Source: Salinibacter altiplanensis (lineage in GTDB: Bacteria; Bacteroidota; Rhodothermia; Rhodothermales; Salinibacteraceae). From it: a stretch of DNA of 64,000 bases. Positions 61,516 to 64,000 of the stretch are shown here, piece after piece (positions within the stretch are counted from its first letter, which is position 1; each line of letters begins with the position of its first letter). Position numbers and translations under genes: made by a program. The stretch is from assembly GCF_002894645.1 (NCBI RefSeq), contig NZ_NCQY01000030.1, positions 258,394 to 322,393 of the forward strand, written 5' to 3'. The notes beneath the pieces were generated by a model, which saw nothing but the letters and a program-made list of their open reading frames with translations, was not told the origin of the DNA and searched no databases.

Positions 61516-62655
61516 ATGAGTACACCATTTCCGACGATCGGCATTCTTGGCGGCGGGCAACTCGGCAAGATGATGGCGGCCGAGGCCATTCGCATGAACG
61601 TGGAGGTCCGGCTGTTGTCGCCAAAGGACGCCGGCCCGATGCGACCCTATGCTGAGACTCAGGTCGGCGACTGGACCGACCCGGACGTTCTCCGTCCCTT
61701 TGCGGCCGACTGTGACGTGGTGACGGTCGAGAGCGAGTGGGCCCCCGCCGATGCCGTCGCCGAGGTATTGCCGGACGATGCCGCCCTCTGGCCCTCGACC
61801 AAAACCCTGTCCCTCATCAAGGACAAGGGCGTGCAGAAGCAGCACTTGGTGGATGCCGAGTGCCCGGTGCCCGAGTTTGCGCGGTGCGAGACCCTCGCCG
61901 AGGCCCTCGACGCCGCGGAGGCCCTCGGCTATCCAGTGGTCCTCAAACAGTATCGCGGGGCCTACGACGGCTACGGCAACGCCACGGCCGACTCCGCGGA
62001 CGAACTTCGGCAGGCCTGGCCCGACCTGGCCGCCGGGGATGGCGCGATGGTGGAGACGTTTGCAGACTTCACGCGCGAACTCGCGGTGCAGGTAGCCCGG
62101 CGTCCCGACGGGAACCAGGTCGTCTATCCCGTCGCCTACACCGAGCAGCGCGACCATCGGTGCCACGCCGTGGAGGTCCCCGCAGCCATCGACGACGACA
62201 TTGCCGAGAAGGCCCGGCGCATTGCCCAGAGGTCCGTCGATGCAGTCGAAGGAGTCGGCCTCATCGCCGTCGAACTCTTCGAAATGCCAGATGGGCGTGT
62301 GCTGGTGAACGAGCTCGCCCCTCGTCCCCACAACACGGGCCACTATTCGATCGAGGGCGCTGCCACCTCCCAGTTCGAAAACCACGTACGGGCCGTTCTG
62401 GACTGGCCCTTGGGGGATCCTTCATTGCGAACCCCGGTCGCCGTCATGGTCAACGTGCTGGGCCGTCGCGAAGGAACACCCCCCGAAACCACTGGCTTGT
62501 CTCGGGCCCTGGAGACGGACGGCGTTACCCCCCACATCTACGGCAAGCCCGATGTCCGTCCCGGTCGCAAAATGGGCCACGTCACCGCCCTCGGTGCCGA
62601 CCGCGCCGATACGCGGAAGCGCGCCGAGATGGCCGCCGACGCAATTGAATTGTAG
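61516..62655 (+). CDS. purK: 5-(carboxyamino)imidazole ribonucleotide synthase
   Basis: ATP-dependent carboxylation of aminoimidazole ribonucleotide by bicarbonate in purine synthesis. 379 residues. N-terminal IGILGGGQLGKMMA; ATP-grasp domain with VVLKQYRGAYDGYGN, MVETFADFTRELAV, GVGLIAVELFEMPDG and the substrate loop NELAPRPHNTGHYSIE. Length is normal. It lies 77 bases after ftsK and 106 bases before purE, the usual partner. Confidence 0.96.
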   Translation: MSTPFPTIGILGGGQLGKMMAAEAIRMNVEVRLLSPKDAGPMRPYAETQVGDWTDPDVLRPFAADCDVVTVESEWAPADAVAEVLPDDAALWPSTKTLSLIKDKGVQKQHLVDAECPVPEFARCETLAEALDAAEALGYPVVLKQYRGAYDGYGNATADSADELRQAWPDLAAGDGAMVETFADFTRELAVQVARRPDGNQVVYPVAYTEQRDHRCHAVEVPAAIDDDIAEKARRIAQRSVDAVEGVGLIAVELFEMPDGRVLVNELAPRPHNTGHYSIEGAATSQFENHVRAVLDWPLGDPSLRTPVAVMVNVLGRREGTPPETTGLSRALETDGVTPHIYGKPDVRPGRKMGHVTALGADRADTRKRAEMAADAIEL

Positions 62656-62761
62656 TCGCTCGGGGAGACTCCAGACGTCCGTTCTGTTTTTGGCCGCGGC
62701 ACGCCCCGAGCACTCCGTCCACATTTACGTCGTGTCTTTCCAATAGTGTCCTTAGCCGACC

Positions 62762-63274
62762 ATGTCTACATCCGATGCACCGCCCGTTGGCATTGCCATG
62801 GGCAGCGACTCCGACCTCCCCGTGATGAAGGAGGCCGCCGAAGTCCTCGATGAGTTTGGCGTGTCCTACGAGATGCGCGTCCTCTCCGCCCACCGCACCC
62901 CCGGCGTCATGAAAGAGTACGCCGAGACCGCTCAGGAGCGCGGCGTGGAGGTCATTATCGCCGGCGCCGGCGGGGCGGCCCACCTCCCTGGCATGCTCGC
63001 CGCCAGCACGCCCCTCCCCGTCATCGGCGTCCCTGTAAAAACCAGTACGATGAACGGGATCGACTCGCTCCTCTCCATCGTCCAGATGCCGGGCGGCGTG
63101 CCCGTGGGCTCGGTGGCGATCAACGCCGCCGACAACGCCGCCCTGCTGGCCGTCCAGATTCTTGGCGTCGGGGCCCCCGACCTCCGTGCCAAGATGGCCG
63201 CGTACAAGGATGACCTGACGGAGACGGTAGCGGACATGGACGCGGACGTATCCGACCTCTCGAGCGATACGTAA
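62762..63274 (+). CDS. purE: N5-carboxyaminoimidazole ribonucleotide mutase
   Basis: Converts N5-CAIR to 4-carboxyaminoimidazole ribonucleotide, the step after PurK. 170 residues: [24 protein letters not shown] with the catalytic His, [14 protein letters not shown] and [14 protein letters not shown], all family hallmarks. It is the class I mutase because purK is adjacent. The C-terminal tail is acidic ([12 protein letters not shown]), a likely halophilic extension. Confidence 0.96.
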   Translation: MSTSDAPPVGIAMGSDSDLPVMKEAAEVLDEFGVSYEMRVLSAHRTPGVMKEYAETAQERGVEVIIAGAGGAAHLPGMLAASTPLPVIGVPVKTSTMNGIDSLLSIVQMPGGVPVGSVAINAADNAALLAVQILGVGAPDLRAKMAAYKDDLTETVADMDADVSDLSSDT

Positions 63275-63303
63275 TTTCGACCCCTACCGGGTCTTTACGT
63301 GCA

Positions 63304-64000
63304 ATGTCGCTGTGGAAGCACACACTTTTTTTGGTCACCGCGCTGGTGGGACACGCCTGGATGGCCGGTGCCGCCTCCGCCCAAGAACGGACGCCCCCTC
63401 CATCACGGCACCAGACTACGGTTCGTGCAACCGCCGAGGTTGCCCTGGAGACCCTTCCCTCCGTGGATGCCACCACACTCCGGGCCGAAGATCGAGAGGC
63501 ACGGGACCAGGTCGGCCCCTACCGGTACGGCCGAACGATTGACACGCACCTGTCGCCCTCGCGGGACGGCACCTGGGAGCAGCTCCCGTCTGGACGCTGG
63601 CTGTGGCGTCTCCGCATCACGTCGCGCGACGCCGTCTCTCTGAGCCTCGGGTTCTCGACGTTTCAGCTGCCCCCCGACGCCACCCTGTTCGTACATGGCC
63701 CGGGCGACTCGGCCGTCCACGGGCCCTACACGGCAGCAGATGCGACCGACGGCCAACACTGGACCCCCCTCGTTCGCGGAGACGAGCTCATCCTGGAACT
63801 AGAGATTGCCGACCGTCAACGGGCCGCCGGGCTCACGGTCGGCCATGTCGTTCACGGATACCGGGCTTTGCCCACGGGTCCCCAAACGTCCCGTTCGAAA
63901 TCAGGGGCCTGCAACCTCGACGTGGCCTGCGAGGAGGCCGATCCCTGGCGCAACCAGGTGCGTGCCGTGGGCGGGTACACCCTGCGCCGGGGGCAGGACA
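63304..64000 (+). CDS. Lysyl-endopeptidase-like secreted protease, 3' end cut
   Basis: The frame from ATG 63304 is open to the window edge, giving 232 or so residues. A signal peptide (HTLFLVTALVGHAWMAGAASA) is followed by a propeptide-like region (ATLFVHGPGD, WTPLVRGDELILELEI). Then comes SGACNLDVACEEADPWRNQV, which matches the mature N-terminus of secreted lysyl endopeptidase/trypsin-like serine proteases of the Achromobacter protease type. The catalytic His, Asp and Ser would lie beyond the edge, so activity cannot be judged. It follows purE by 29 bases. Confidence 0.72.
   Translation, partial: MSLWKHTLFLVTALVGHAWMAGAASAQERTPPPSRHQTTVRATAEVALETLPSVDATTLRAEDREARDQVGPYRYGRTIDTHLSPSRDGTWEQLPSGRWLWRLRITSRDAVSLSLGFSTFQLPPDATLFVHGPGDSAVHGPYTAADATDGQHWTPLVRGDELILELEIADRQRAAGLTVGHVVHGYRALPTGPQTSRSKSGACNLDVACEEADPWRNQVRAVGGYTLRRGQD

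Overview
The window reads as a chromosomal segment of an extremely halophilic, high-GC member of the Rhodothermota/Bacteroidota, most likely Salinibacter or a close relative. The predicted proteins are acidic, with Asp/Glu-rich loops even in membrane transporters. Ribosome binding sites are weak, and GTG or TTG starts are common. The gene content includes lineage markers such as an HU-like/SPOR fusion and a TPR, DUF4292, EnvC gene set. The assignment rests on protein recognition and base composition; no search was run.

Layout. 1-10.2 kb: cut aldo/keto reductase, fasciclin protein, exported MsrA, AbgT-type transporter, a PIN toxin/antitoxin pair with a palindromic operator, uvrC, a thioredoxin-like protein and two membrane-anchored proteins of unknown role. 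10.4-17.6 kb: an envelope cluster of a 1003-aa TPR protein, an outer-membrane beta-barrel, a mini HU-like protein, an HU-like/TM/SPOR protein, ExbB and ExbD. 17.6-21.4 kb: ComM-like ATPase, lipoprotein cupredoxin, DUF3047 protein. 21.4-29.3 kb: a metal-resistance region with merA, a merT-merP fusion, two ArsR regulators and a copA-type ATPase, interspersed with three gene remnants (ComA/HSA32-like, a YraQ-type permease and a small membrane protein). 29.4-36 kb: methyltransferase plus FAD reductase, Sua5, YkvA-like protein, ferredoxin, and a glutamate-cysteine ligase-like protein fused to CBS domains. 36-41.7 kb: TPR, DUF4292, EnvC-like gene set and lpdA, then a possible small RNA ending in a strong terminator. 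42.3-50.7 kb: M1 peptidase, mutS between two J-domain proteins, universal stress protein, outer-membrane protein, nadK. 50.7-64 kb: tRNA-Phe, fumC, HtrA protease, CBM48 protein, tyrA, gcvT, comB, ftsK, purK, purE and the start of a lysyl-endopeptidase-like protease.

How the genes work together. Most are housekeeping: repair (uvrC, mutS), central metabolism (lpdA, fumC, gcvT, nadK), purine synthesis (purK/purE) and envelope or division functions (ftsK, EnvC-like, ExbB/ExbD, SPOR). The mer genes form a compact operon: regulator, uptake protein with built-in MerP domain, reductase. The two most unusual signals are the ExbB/ExbD motor next to an HU/SPOR membrane tether with no TonB gene, and two diverged copies of a non-coding element (about 1.57-1.68 kb and 19.49-19.60 kb) whose central stem is kept although its sequence has changed.
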